DNA of 64,000 bases, from contig WION01000003.1 in NCBI GenBank assembly GCA_015039365.1, positions 806,001 through 870,000 on the forward strand, given 5' to 3'. The notes beneath the pieces were generated by a model. It was not told the origin of the DNA and did not search any database. It saw nothing but the letters and a program-made list of their open reading frames with translations. The position numbers and the translations under genes are program-made. Shown here piece by piece: positions 23,396 to 35,945 of this stretch. Each line of letters opens with the position of its first letter. Position 1 is the stretch's first letter. This DNA comes from Amanita rubescens (taxonomy: Eukaryota > Basidiomycota > Agaricomycetes > Agaricales > Amanitaceae).

Positions 23396-26300
23396 ATGAA
23401 CGGCGTGGAAGCGGCTGCCTCTCTTTTTGGCCCAGATGATCCCTCCTCAGACCCTTTTGCGTCTCTCGGAGAAGGCGGACGTAACTTCACCAAGCAACGA
23501 CGTGTTTCGTGATTATGGCGCGCCTCAAGCCGAAGCGCAAGACCCGTTCGCCGTGCCAAGCGGCTTACCGAACGAGATACAGTCCGAAGATAGCCTTTCA
23601 CATCACTATGCATCTACCCAGGATGATATCCTCCAGGTTCCTGACCATTATGGAGGCTCAGGCATAGCGGAACAGCAAAGTCAGAATTGGTACAGTGCTG
23701 AAGGAGACGGTAGTGTCAACCCACAGCAGGGCCTTCCGGGTACGCATTTTTCATCTGGGTCGAGAATCATGGTTGAAATCTGGACAAGTTAATGACAGTT
23801 ACTGGCCCGCTTATTCGACTGCTTCGGAATCCACCAATGCTCCTCCACCGCGAAACGCATATGACCCGCACAATCACTCGTCCGCGGGCAACATCTACAC
23901 GAACGCTTACACACCATCATCGTCCACATCTGATTATTCGCCTTACAATTCTTCGGCGGTTCCCGCGGCTCAGCCAGCTATTGCACAACATAGTTACCCT
24001 TACACATCTACCACTTCTGGACAATATTCCACGCAAACGTCATCTAGCTATCAACCGTTGGTGGCATCCAATGTCCGTGTACCAGCAACGCCAGTCCCCG
24101 CAACAACTGTTACAAGACCAAAAATTTCCAACGCCTATGATCCACCTTTTCCAGTGGCGAGATCTAAACGTGTGGTTTCGCGTAGTGGATTAAGTCAAGG
24201 TGTTACTGCTGCTTATAGTTCATACCAAGCTGGCAGTGCCTATAGCTCCCAGGAAACTCCATTAGTTCATGGTCAAGCCCATTCTACCGTACCGTCTATT
24301 CCGGCGTCTGCACCGTCTTTCGGGGGGTTGCAACAACAAGGGTATGGTAGTTATTCAAATGATACCGTTTACTCTGTCGGGAACATGGGACACCAGGTCC
24401 CCCCGGCTCAAGGGCATCATGCTAGAGATGGTCATCAAGAACAAGATACAACATTTGACTCAACCTCATGGAACAAGAAAGTGAATGGATATCATCCTCA
24501 TGGAAAAGTAGAGCAACTCGACCAACTTATGAATACCGTGGAGGGCGCAAAGACATGGCATCCTACGGGACCATCTCCATCGCCATCGACCAGTATGGGC
24601 AATAACTTGACACGAATGAGCGAGCATTCTTCGGACGTATTTTCACGCCACGAAACGAAATCAGACAGCAGGGCGGATCTTCGAACTGACACAATGCATC
24701 AGACTGGACCTCTTAGAGCACATGCATCACATGATTATGGTGTGGATCGGACATCTTCCCCCGAGATGCTCGCGAATTATACATCTCCCGCATCAATAGA
24801 TGCACCTGTCCAATCGTCGCCCAAGCTTAGTCGTGAAGCCTATAGGAGTGAGGCCTCTGGCATTGCTTCTACCCATCAATACGATTACAGTCCGCGAAGC
24901 CCTAGATCTTCCCAGACTGCAGTACCATCTCAGTCGTACGCTCCTAAGAGCCCAGAAATATATGGGCCGCCTAAAGGTAATCGTTACGCGAACAACGCCG
25001 AAGAGCCCAGAGTGGCATCGCCTGGTTCTCAGTCAGTCCGATCATTGAACGGACGGCAAAATACGACGAAACCGCTGGTTGCTGGTCGTCCACCATCGAG
25101 GATAGAGAATCTGCGAGGTCGTTCGTCTTCCAATAGCTCTCTACTTGGTCTGTCCTATCCTGAAAGCGCATATGCTCCACAACTGTATTCACAGGCACAG
25201 TTGCCAGTCGCAGAAGCAGGGATTATATCTCACAACCCCGCTGTGGTCAATCTACCTGCTTATTCAACATACGGATCTCCAGCAGCACCTACACAACCGC
25301 AGTACGCTCCTTCCCCTTCGCTTATTGGTTCCAATGATCCCCTTGGACGCACATCAACTCGGGCGCCAGTAATCAGTTTCGGCTTTGGGGGCAAGATTGT
25401 CACCTGTTTCCATGGCCTGACAACTCTAAATACGGGATTTGACGTCGCCCTATCGTCACGGAAAACCACTGATATACAAATCTATAATTTAACTAATGTT
25501 ATCCCCCGTTCCGCTCTTGATATACCAGCTACTGCATTCCCAGGGCCGTTGTTCTCAGATCCTGGAACGATTACCTCAAGCCTGGTGCGAACAGGAGCCG
25601 TCGGTCAGAAGAACAAAAAAGCGGGGGTTGTCAAGTATTTGACGGAAAGGGCCGAAGAGATATCGCATGGCCTGGGCTATCTCAGCCCAGGCAGCCCCGA
25701 GAGAAGACAGGCCGAAGGTAAATTAATACTGGTTAAGCTCCTTAGAGTAATGATTGAGAATGATGGACGTCTCTCCGGGAGGTACGACCATAGCATTTAC
25801 GAGCTTGAACTGCTTAACAATTTCTAATGCAGTCCCTCAATCGATGTCAGTGTCCGTACGGCTTTGGTGCCCCGTCTGGATGGCACTCTCACTTCTCCTA
25901 CCCCTGAATTCAAGACCCTAGCCGATGCTCAAGCGGTTCGTCCTGATATTACCTCTGTCCTCGCTCCAGAAACCGTCATCGCAGTGAGTACATTACGCTC
26001 TTCCTGTCTCGACAAGATCCAGGAGTTCTTGCTTCGAGGTGAGCGACGACAGGCATATTGTTACGCCCTGGACGAGAAATTGTGGGCCCATGCGATGATC
26101 ATTGCAAGCACCATCGACAAAGATGCATGGAAAGAAGTTGTCAATGAGTTTTTGAAGGCTGAACTGGGTGTCAAGGATGAGGGCGCACATGAACGTTCTT
26201 ACCCTAGGATGAAAGACGCTTTGGTCTCATCAACGAATGGACGAGAAGGTTTAAGGGTTGCATATAGTCTCTTCTCCGGTCAAGGCTCTGCTGCCAGTGC

Positions 26301-28515
26301 GCTTATTATCCGTGTATGCCGGATATTCGAACTTACGTCATGTAGTCCAAGAATTGGTGCCCCAGACTACGCTTGGTCGTGGAATGGCGAAGCTGCAAAC
26401 CGTACCTACTGCCCATTTAACACCGCGGACTCCCAATTTTCAACCACCAGCACCACCCGCTAATATACCCTCAGAAACTTTAATGAAGTGGGCCGAAATT
26501 GTTGCCATGATGATTTCTAGTACGATAACCACTGATACCTCCTCTGCTCTAACGGCTCTTGGCGATCAACTACTAGCAAATCAATATGTTGAAGCTGCCC
26601 ATGTTTGGTTTGTGTGTTTTGATATTTCCGCGAGAAATTGGTTAACGGAGTTCTGCAGTTATCTCCTGGCTCCCCAGACTTCCCTAATGGGTGGACTTGG
26701 CAACCCGGCTGTCCGCATTGTACTCGTAGGCTCAAAGACTCCTGCACCTATGCCCAACTTTACTGCCGACCTCGATCCTATCATCTTCTCGGAAATAGTA
26801 GAATTTGCATTATCTCTGTCACCCGCTGGAAAAGGACAAGATGCATTCGCAGGGTTACCTCACTTACAAGCATTCAAGTTTTTCAGAGCAGTTTCTTTAG
26901 CGGAGGTCGGAGAGATGCAGCTAGCAAATAGGTATGACTATTGTCTCAACGTTTACTATATGGTTGACAACCCAATAGGTATTGTGAAGCCATCACAGCT
27001 TCGCTTGGACGGCCTTCGCCGTATTTTACACAGGCGTTACTAGAACAGCTTAAAGGCTTGATGGACCGAATAAGTGGCACAGAGCATGTTGATAAGTCCA
27101 GTTCCTGGATGGGGAGTAAAATTGGTAAACCTAGCCTCGATTCGATAGGAGGATGGCTCGAAGGACGCATCGCGAAGTTTGTCGCAGGTGATGTCGACTC
27201 ACCGACACAACCTCAAGACATAAACATGATAGAAGAGCGGACATTCTCTGGCCCATTTAGCACCATCTCATCCGCTACGCCGTCTGCAAGATCTTCTCCA
27301 CAGCCGGCTCCAGTCAATAATATAGTTCCCCCACCCAGAAGTGGATCTGCCATGGCCATTCCCTCTCAGAATACCTACGTTCCAGTTGACAGAGCTTCGT
27401 CAGCGTTAGATTATTATAAACCCAAGATTACTTCCACGCCTCGTGTGGCATCGGCGAGCGCAGCTGTCACGTCCTTCTCCCAAACCCCGGTGCAAGGCCC
27501 GAATATGAATGATCAGCCTCAGAACGTGCTTGGTAGCGGTGGTGATACATTAACACCGAAAATGACAAACGACGAAACTTTCGATGACCAAGAGCCTGCG
27601 TGGTGGGGCAGTTCAAGTTCATACGATAATTCCACCAAGACTCCGACTGCCACAAACTTCATGCGGGTCGAAGGGTCCGTTGTCAATACTACTTCAGAGG
27701 GCTTCATATCCTTGATGGACGCGCCAACGTTCTCCAACATTACATCAAACACGGCGCGTGAAACTCCACCACACTCGCGCCCTGTTCCTGAGGAAGATTT
27801 GGAAGATCTTGGCTTCGGTAATACCAGGAAAGAGAGAAAAATAATGGATAATAATGACGCGACCGGGCCTGTACAACCCGTTGAGCCGCAAGACAAGGCT
27901 GAACCGGAAACAGGTATTTTTATCGTTACTCGTATGCTACGTCACTTGACTTCTGAACAGAGCCTAAGCCATCCGCAGCGTCTAGCGGTTCTTGGCTCAG
28001 TCGCTGGTGGAACCGTGAGCAGGTAACTGGCCCAGTCAAAGCTAGTCTTGGGGAAGAAAGTGCATTCTATTACGACAAAGATCTTAAACGTTGGGTGAAC
28101 AAGAAGGTAACGGATAATCTTATGGTACATCAATTGGCTGCTTACCCTGTACTGGTAGGGCGGGAGTGAGGTTACCACGACCAAGTCAGTTCCACCGCCA
28201 CCACCATTTAGAGCCCAAACGGCATCTCCTGGCATGACCGGTCCACGCTTAACAGCAACAAAACCTCCAAGCACTCAGACTCATTCTACTTCTGCGATAG
28301 ACCTCAGCACGTCGCCTCCGAGTAAATCCACGCTAAGCGTGCAATCTAATATAGCACCGCCGGTTTCGGACTCTGCGCCTAGCACACCTACAGCATCGAG
28401 GCTCGGCGGCGGTGGACCCCCACCAAATCGACCTAAATCGCAAACAGCAACGCGTCGTAATTTACGCAGTCGTTATGTTGACATCTTGCAATCAGAAGGC
28501 GGAAGTTCACAGTAG
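23396..28515 (+). CDS. SEC16: COPII coat assembly protein SEC16
   Basis: Sec16 is the large peripheral ER scaffold that marks exit sites and binds Sec13 and other COPII subunits. The ATG at 23396 (MNGVEAAASLFGPDDPSSDP) opens a long low-complexity N-terminal region rich in Ser, Pro, Tyr and Gln. The central conserved domain begins near 25360 (VISFGFGGKIVTCFHG) and continues as KAGVVKYLTERAEEISHGLG, LLRGERRQAYCYALDEKLWA and LRHVVQELVPQTTL. These match the ancestral coatomer element that binds Sec13. A Pro/Ser-rich tail follows, ending LRSRYVDILQSEGGSSQ. Reading frame and introns are consistent from end to end. It converges on OST3/6 with 116 bp between stops. Confidence 0.9.
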
Positions 28516-28631
28516 TCACTATCCCGGTTATTACACTTATGATTAAATACTCGAACACTCATCCCCATCATTTAGTTATTGCAATAGATGCCGAGTAACT
28601 TAATACATGCAACATCTCAACATGCGACCAG

Positions 28632-29823
28632 TTATAAGAATAACTTGAAAGGATAACCTTTGCAAAATTTTGAGTAGGCTGCTACCAAAGATAGCTGATA
28701 CATACCCCTATTCTTGACTCTGAATAATGAAACAAGAATAGAATAAACTATCATGATGACGACCGTCCAGAGATATATTTGAATTCTTTGACGGCTTGGT
28801 GACGCTTGGTTTGGAATGACGACGGTTAACATGAGGAACGCAACACCCAAAAGACCATCTAGGAGGGTGATGGTAAGTTCGTCCCAACAGATCGCGAGAA
28901 AGGCCTACAGATGAATGCAAGGACGTGGACTTCTTGACCGAATTGATTAGAATATCCTCCTGCAATCCAATTTCCATCCCCTCCGGTGTAAGGAGCATTA
29001 CGGATACGAGTGAACATAAAACCAGAGGTCATGACGAGGCAAGTAAGAATAGTGACCACTGCCCAAGCCCACCGGTTCTGCAAAACAGGTGCAATATACC
29101 GGAGAACCAGAAGAACCGATAAGGAAGAGACGGCGAATGTGAGATAGCGACTCCAGTCAATGGGCTCTCGGTAGGGTATAGGAACAGGCGTGTGCTTTGA
29201 GATATACTCAGCAAGTGGCTTCGCTTCAAATCCACTGGGAAACGAGATCAATTTTCAGAAAAGATAAAACTTTTGACCTTACTGGGGGAAGTCATATTTT
29301 GACGGAGCTGTTTTTCCACCTGCTGGCACCCGAGGGCCTTCTGCAGGGGGATACACGTATACCACGGGAGCCGACGTCAGCCCGAGCTGATCAGCGAAGT
29401 GTAAACCTGAGCTTTGACGTACACCCGACACGACTTACCTTTTGGAACACAGTGTGTCCGTTGTCAAAGTCCAAAGTTGCGAAAAAATGGTAGTTGCGTT
29501 GCTCTTTCGGGGTCTTGGTCCAAGCTGCGGCGACTGCTTTCCATGTAGAGTCGAACTGCCTGTTGTGTGAAGTGAGTGAGGAAAAGGAAATATGCAGAAG
29601 GGGAATACCTGCACGGTGCACAGCGCCTTTTGGGATCGAGAGCGGTCAACTGGATGGCGACGGACCAGTTGCGGTCGGGAGCGGTTACGAGGTCATAGGT
29701 ATTAGAGTCGAGATTTATGACACCATTTCCAGCAGCTGCCAAGTCTACGAGCTTGCGATGGTCGGCTGCTGCTGCTGCGAAGGCGAGGGGGACGGCGAGG
29801 AGGGCGAAGAGGACTCGAAGCAT
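28632..29823 (-). CDS. OST3: Oligosaccharyltransferase subunit OST3/OST6
   Basis: Ost3/Ost6 is the thioredoxin-like subunit of the ER oligosaccharyltransferase that helps glycosylate sites near cysteines. The protein starts MLRVLFALLAVPLAFAAAAA, a clear signal peptide. It has a lumenal thioredoxin fold with the CxxC motif as CAPC, then QFDSTWKAVAAAWTK and YHFFATLDFDNGHTVFQ. Four membrane segments follow: YLTFAVSSLSVLLVL, WAVVTILTCLVMTSGFMFT, a segment around LLGVAFLMLTVVI and IYLWTVVIMIVYSILV. The family block FTRIRNAPYTGGDGNW lies between helices 2 and 3. The last exon gives RGYPFKLFL before TAA at 28632-28634. An upstream in-frame ATG at 29889 would disturb the signal peptide, so I prefer 29823. 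Confidence 0.93.
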
Positions 29824-29877
29824 GAGTTGACGTGTGAGGATCACCAAATGGGGAGAACGGCCTTCTGACCTCGTCCA
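29824..29877. promoter_or_regulatory. Very short divergent OST3/PIK1 promoter
   Basis: Only 54 bp lie between the OST3 and PIK1 start codons, so the two genes must share a bidirectional promoter or have start sites inside each other's 5' regions. No motif can be assigned with confidence. Confidence 0.5.
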
Positions 29878-32800
29878 ATGGCCTCTCATGCGCTTCTTCT
29901 CCGCCTTTTCCTCTCTCCCTCTTTCTTTTCAGTCCATGTCGCCCTTCATTATCTTTTAATATATGCTGATAATATAGGTATAACCTACTACCTCACCCGC
30001 AGGCTTCGTGAGCTTGACACTCGAGAACTACGTGATGTATGGGGTTTCATATGGTCGGTCCTATAATCTACTCCTTCAACAATTTACGATTTTTCATCGC
30101 GACGATCAGTCACCTTCTTGTCACCAGACCATCAAAGTCGCGCGCACTCGAATGCTTTGTAGTCGACATTGCACGCAGGTCCACTCACATCGCCATGTTT
30201 GTTGGTCCCGATTCTTTGACCAAATGCAACTCTTGTGCTAATATGCGCGGCCGATCAGACATTATGGTTTATGCAAGCTTCCCTCAAGGACTTGTCTACC
30301 AGTCGCTATGATTCTCATTCTTTCATCATATGCCAGCGTGTTCTACACAAGTGCCATGAAATTATTTTTGGAGATCTGCCTTCGTCGGCAGTTTCTCCGT
30401 ATTCGACTGTTAGATCTGCCCATCAACGTGCGTTTAACGCGTAAGAAGATAAAGCCACATCCAGAGCCTGCATTGATAGGCCTTGGAATGGTGCTTGCAG
30501 GTGCACCGGGGATGCCAGTGTTGACAGAAATAATGGGTGAAGTAGCCATTGAGCAGGGAAGAATAGACGAGGACGGAAATAACCTCAGAAGTCTTGAACA
30601 AGATGACGAAGTCGCCGGTGCCCTTATTTCGGAGCCAGAAGCAAATGAAGAGACTCGAGAAGGCGATGATCAGGACAGTTCAACTAGCAAAGAAGATATA
30701 CCCTGAATTTATGTCAACCGTTCGTGCTAGTAAGGGTGAAGCTGGGACAGTAATACGTCGTCGCACGATCAGCGCTGCACAAACCGTACCAGCTCTTCCA
30801 CTTCATCTACGACTCGTCCGGAAATCACGAGCGTCGGAAGACCCTCTAGGACAGTCAGATTCTGAGCAGGTATCCACACTCTTCCAGTCATCTCCTTCCA
30901 TCGCAACAAGGATGCCACTACGATCGGCCGCAATTTCCCAGGCAGACTCCCTGCTTGAAAAATATGACTTGGCATCCCAGATGCAATTATTACGGAGCCA
31001 TTATTGTCGATCTGAGGTTTGTTTGAACGCTCAGCATGGTATCTACTGATGTGAATGGAAACGCTCAGGTCCAATTCATACTCAATCTTGAGAGTATATC
31101 AAATAGACTTTTAATAGTTCCCAGACCTGCCCGTGTCAGTGCCTTGCGTGCAGAATTGACAGCGATGAACCATAAATTGCCCGCAGAGGTAAGTTGGACA
31201 TTCGTGGGCTGCAGGGAATGACAAAAGCCATGTAGGTCTGCATGCCTATGTGGTGTACGTCATCGGACGCGCCGCGTGGCAATCGCAACTCTGAACCCCA
31301 TCATCGCATAGTACGCATTCCTCCAGGAGAAAGCGTCGTATTGAATTCTGCCGAACGTGCACCCTATCTTCTCTTAATTGAGATATTGCATGACGATCTA
31401 GATTTTGAACCAAACAAACGGAGTAACAAGGAGGTACTGAAAAGGATTGTCATCAAAGAAGAAGAACGGAAAGGCGCATCCAAGGAGCTTATTCCGTTTA
31501 CTAGTGCACCGTCACGACACAAACATCAACCGAACATTAACGATTACGACGTTGGTGAGCAGTCAGACACCAAGCAGCCCACGACGCCCTTAAACAATTC
31601 ATCGGCCTCGGCTGGTCCGGAGGATGAAGAGGAAATGGATCTGGTGGAGCAGCTGTACGGTTCAAGCCCTTCTCTCAAAGTCTGTCAGGTCGATCTGTCG
31701 GACTCCATCGTCTTGCCTACCCCTCTTGAAAAACAAAGAGCTGGATATGGCGACATGGTCAAGATCCTATTCACCAAACCCGGAAACGAATCTACCTACC
31801 CCACAATTGCCTCGCTCTACAGAAGATATTCTACCGCGGACGAACCGCTCCGATCACATCCTCTCTCTGGATGAGTACTCTGAACGGATGAAAACAGCCG
31901 CGATAATGCTTGCACAACTAAACGCTAGCTTGGTCAGGGAGTCTGTAACATCCATTTCCCTGCAAGGAGCGTCGGGCGTTTCGTCTGAGCCAGCCGGCAC
32001 AACGAAAGGTATATCCATTCCAAAACTGAAAGGAGCGTCTTTATCTGATGTACTCGAGGTTCAACGCAACCTGCCAGTAGTGAACAGCCTCAATCTGCCG
32101 CCGTCCGCATGAAATTACAGTATTCTGAAGCAGCCGCAATTAGAGCTAGGATAATGAATGAAATGTTGGCTTTGGAGGAAGAGCGCATGGAGCGCATGAG
32201 AGATCACGGGGAAGATGAACAGTTGATGGGATTGGGCGACGTCAGCGGAAGCATGAAGTCAGCTGAGGACGAACATATCATTCGTCGAGAACTCAACAAG
32301 GCCGACCCGTCGGCTGTCATCTTTAGTGAGTCGTGGACTGCCAAAAAGGTGGGTGTTTTATCCGGACAACCAGAAATGATACCGACGTTGTCAAGAGCCG
32401 AATACGTCACAGCTCCCCCTATGGCCATCTAGGTAAGTTTGGATTGTCGTATACTAGGAAAAATGATTAATCCCAAGTTAGCGAATTGGGACTGCGTTTC
32501 TGTAATTGTTAAGACTGGTGGAGATCTACGGCAGGAGCAGCTTGCCGTGCAGCTCATCCAAGAGTTTCAACGGATTTGGGAAGATGAAAAATGCGGTTGT
32601 TGGGTCCGACAGTGAGTTATTCACCGCATGTAAGGCGACAAAAGCTAATAAGCCTCAGTTTCAACATTCTCATAACCGGAGGGACGTCGGGCTTGGTTGA
32701 AACAATCACAGATGCTGTTTCAGTTCATTCAATAAAGAAGGCAGAATATGCACGGAGGCTTGCCGAGGGCACTTTCAGACACATTACTTTACTTGACCAT

Positions 32801-33612
32801 TTCAAATCAGTGAGTTTCAGCCATGTGAAGTTGATTTATCCACCTAACCTTATCCTTTCAGACATACGGGGACATTTCGTCGGCCAAGTTCGTCAGAGCT
32901 CAAAGAAATTTTGCGAAATCGTTGGCTGGTGAGTCTGGGCAGCATCTTATCAGACAAATACGAATAAGGCAAGCAGGTTACTCGATCATAGCTTACTTGT
33001 TACAAATCAAGGATCGACACAACGGCAACATCCTCTTGGATCGGGAGGGTCACCTCATACACATAGACTTCGGATTCATGCTCAGTAACACGCCAGGAAA
33101 TATAGGTTTTGAGGCTGCGCCATTCAAATTCCCTTTTGAATATCTAGAAGTCCTTGGCGGTACAGGCAGTGCACCCTATCTGGAATTTAGGCGGCTCTTC
33201 CGGGAAGGGTTCGAGGCTGCCCGAAAACACTGTGATCGAATAATAAGTGTGTCCTAACTGCAATCTTGTTAAAGGCGTCATAGCCTCATGCTCTCCTTCA
33301 GCGATGGTCGAACTAATGCAAAAAGGTATGTTTACAGCAAGCCAATCTTTCGCTAGATGAACGGCTTCGGCCCAGATTCCGCGCTGCCATGTTTTGCCGC
33401 ATTTGGCGAACAGACTGCGGGCTACCTTCGAGATCGCTTCCAGCCCACCCTCACCCATGCCCTTGTGGGCGAGTATATCGATCGGTTGATCGACACCTCT
33501 TTGGGATCCCATTGGACCCGATTGTACGATTCTGTAAGTTCACGCACAGCCCTGGCAAAGTTTATTGTAACGCTCCACGCAGTTCCAGTACTATTCACAG
33601 TCAATCCTATGA
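29878..33612 (+). CDS. PIK1: Phosphatidylinositol 4-kinase PIK1 (type III beta)
   Basis: Pik1 makes PI4P at the Golgi and is needed for secretion. The N-terminus MASHALLLRLFLSPSFFSVH continues into the lipid-kinase-unique helical region (TRPSKSRALECFVVDIA, LICQRVLHKCHEIIFGD-like, PALIGLGMVLAGAPGMPVLT). A variable acidic linker follows. The C-terminal kinase domain begins near 32510 with TGGDLRQEQLAVQLIQEFQR. It holds the catalytic loop IKDRHNGNILLD near 33010 and the metal-binding HIDFGFMLSNTPG near 33060, then the PI4K-typical GFEAAPFKFPFEYLEVLGG. The last exon after a long intron ends FQYYSQSIL with TGA at 33610-33612. The NCS-1/frequenin-binding region is expected near the N-terminus by family knowledge. 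It converges on the first GT15 gene. Confidence 0.93.
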
Positions 33613-33874
33613 TACCTTGTGGTTCTTTATTAAGATAATACGATTATTGTGAAAGAGCGATTAGATAGCACGACAGGTGAAATAAAAGGACAACAGCACA
33701 TCGGACGTCGGAAACGGTGTACCTTCCACACGTCTGCAACAGTGGACCACAACCGAACCAGCATCGATGAATTCTGCTGGTATCATAAGCACAAGGTTAG
33801 ACGGCCGAGGCGGCAACGAGAAGTAAAGGGAAAATACGGAGTTCATGTACTTCTAGATAGCCGCAATGAGATGG

Positions 33875-35724
33875 TTACTTGAACAACTCGTCGTATCTCT
33901 TCAGGCACGAGTACCATTGATAATCTACAGAAATTCATCAAATGAAATTCATTGAGTAGAGAAATGCCTTACCGAAGTTATCGTCGGGATCACACCAACA
34001 CTTCCCCTTCTTATGAGCATCACCTTGGGGGCAATGTTGAAATGGCTCATGACGGTAACCGATGTCATGGAAGAAGTGCTATCGAGAGTTGTGAGTTCCG
34101 GCCGAAGTGATATCTTTAATAAAACTTACAATCTGCTCCTTTTTTGCGAATAATGCTGCTCCGATACTGTGTACTGGCGCGTCGCCCCACCGCTGCAAAA
34201 ACAGTATGAAGTGATCTTCATAACAGCAAACAAGATGGGCAAGCGTACCTCGTAGTAGAAACCACCTTTTTCCTCCAAAAAGTCAAAGAATTTTGAGTAC
34301 GCTTCGCCACGCCAAAACTCCAAATCGCCTATCTCAAAGTTACTCCAAACTAAACGGAGGTCAGATGTGCATAGAAGTGATAATTTGATGATGATACTGA
34401 CAATGACACTTATTATATGTTAGGCCACCGTCGTCAGATAGGAAACTCATGGCGTTGCCAGGCGACACCAATCCAGGATTGCCATTTATAAATTCTATTA
34501 TTCATGAGCCGGAAGGTGTAATAAAAAAGAAACCCATTTTGCCTTTGACTGCATTCCATAGAGTAGGTATCGTCTCTATGTATTCGTACAGTGATACCGT
34601 GAATCCTATGAGGCAGAACGTTCGGGACTCAGCGCCAAGATCGTTAACAAAGGAAACGTACCGTAGACCTTGTTATGGTCTTGCATGTAGAGGAATGGAT
34701 CATAGTTGAGGTCACAAAAGAAAGTGACAGAGGGCCTGGGTTAGAAGGTAAGAGACAAAAATGCCTTACATTTCGGGGCACGCACTCGACTCTGAAATAA
34801 ATGAGTAAAATCTATCTTTTCAGTACTCTAATAACCCACCTCCAGTAATATTTATATGGCTTGAGAAGTTCGTGCCTGTAAAAATACTACTACCACATGT
34901 TATTGACCTTGAATAACCACGGAGAACACCTACGCCTGAATTGTAACGGCACATATTGCGATATCTTGGTCATGATTGTCAGCTTGATGATACAGAACAG
35001 TATCATCCACTATACTCACGGTACACTGCCTACAATACAATAAGATATAATATACAGAAGACACTATTACTCACCTCCATAAATTACGTTGTGAGCTACC
35101 ATGTTATTACGTTCTTCGGTTGCCTTGGTTTCGTTTATCCATGACGGTTGATTCCAGTGTTCAGGGAGAATAAGCCCGAACTCAACGCGAGCGTCGGTGA
35201 GCGCTGACACGCGACTTGGATGAATGCATAAGTTTTATATTGGAGCACTGACATCGGAAACCTACGTCTTGAACTTTTCTTCAAACGGATTATCATTGAG
35301 GAACACGTATGGATATTGAAACTTTTTATTGAACCGATCTTCTACCTGCTTCACGCTGTTTAAGACGCCCTTCAAATCGCCGTTGCGAGCTAGAACACTT
35401 TTCTAAGGACCTGTGAGAATGTAGGAGAAAAGGTCCTAACCTAGCATGACAATAGCCGCATTTGCTTTCCGCGCAGGAGGTGAAGTCTGATTATCCTTCA
35501 AGTAGTATTCATCTGGGATAGGCTGCTTATATGGGGGCTTGGCTTCTTGAAATTGGTTCGTAATTTGGTTCCAGGAAGTTGCACGGCCATATCCCTCGTG
35601 CGAGATGCTCAGAACGAAATGGAGCCCAACCTATACTCTAGTCAGCGAGCATATGCAAGCACGAAAACCGAAAACAAACAATGATTGCTAGGGCCAGAAG
35701 GACATAACGCATAGGCGTCATCAT
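33875..35724 (-). CDS. GT15 alpha-1,2-mannosyltransferase (KRE2/MNT1 family), copy 1
   Basis: GT15 enzymes are Golgi type II membrane proteins that add alpha-1,2-mannose to N- and O-linked glycans. The start [15 protein letters not shown] joins [10 protein letters not shown] across an intron to form one signal anchor. The catalytic region shows [89 protein letters not shown] and [20 protein letters not shown]. It then continues with [40 protein letters not shown] and the C-terminal [15 protein letters not shown]. Conserved Cys and acidic residues are all present. It shares the position of its first intron with the adjacent copy, which points to tandem duplication. At least ten short introns are inferred. 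Confidence 0.92.
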
Positions 35725-35945
35725 CTTTGGCCAGAGAAAGGTGAAGATGGTAGCCGAGATGCAATTGCAAGTTTATCGTGTACGTCTTCCGAACAAGCCA
35801 GTTGTCAGGTACGCGTGGACTGCGATCAGTTCGTACAAACATGATGACATTTATAATTAGAGCAACTCTGTTACAAGTTTCGACCTCTATCTAACAAAAT
35901 TTAATAAATACATTACTGCATCAGACCTACTAATAGTGCCAATCA

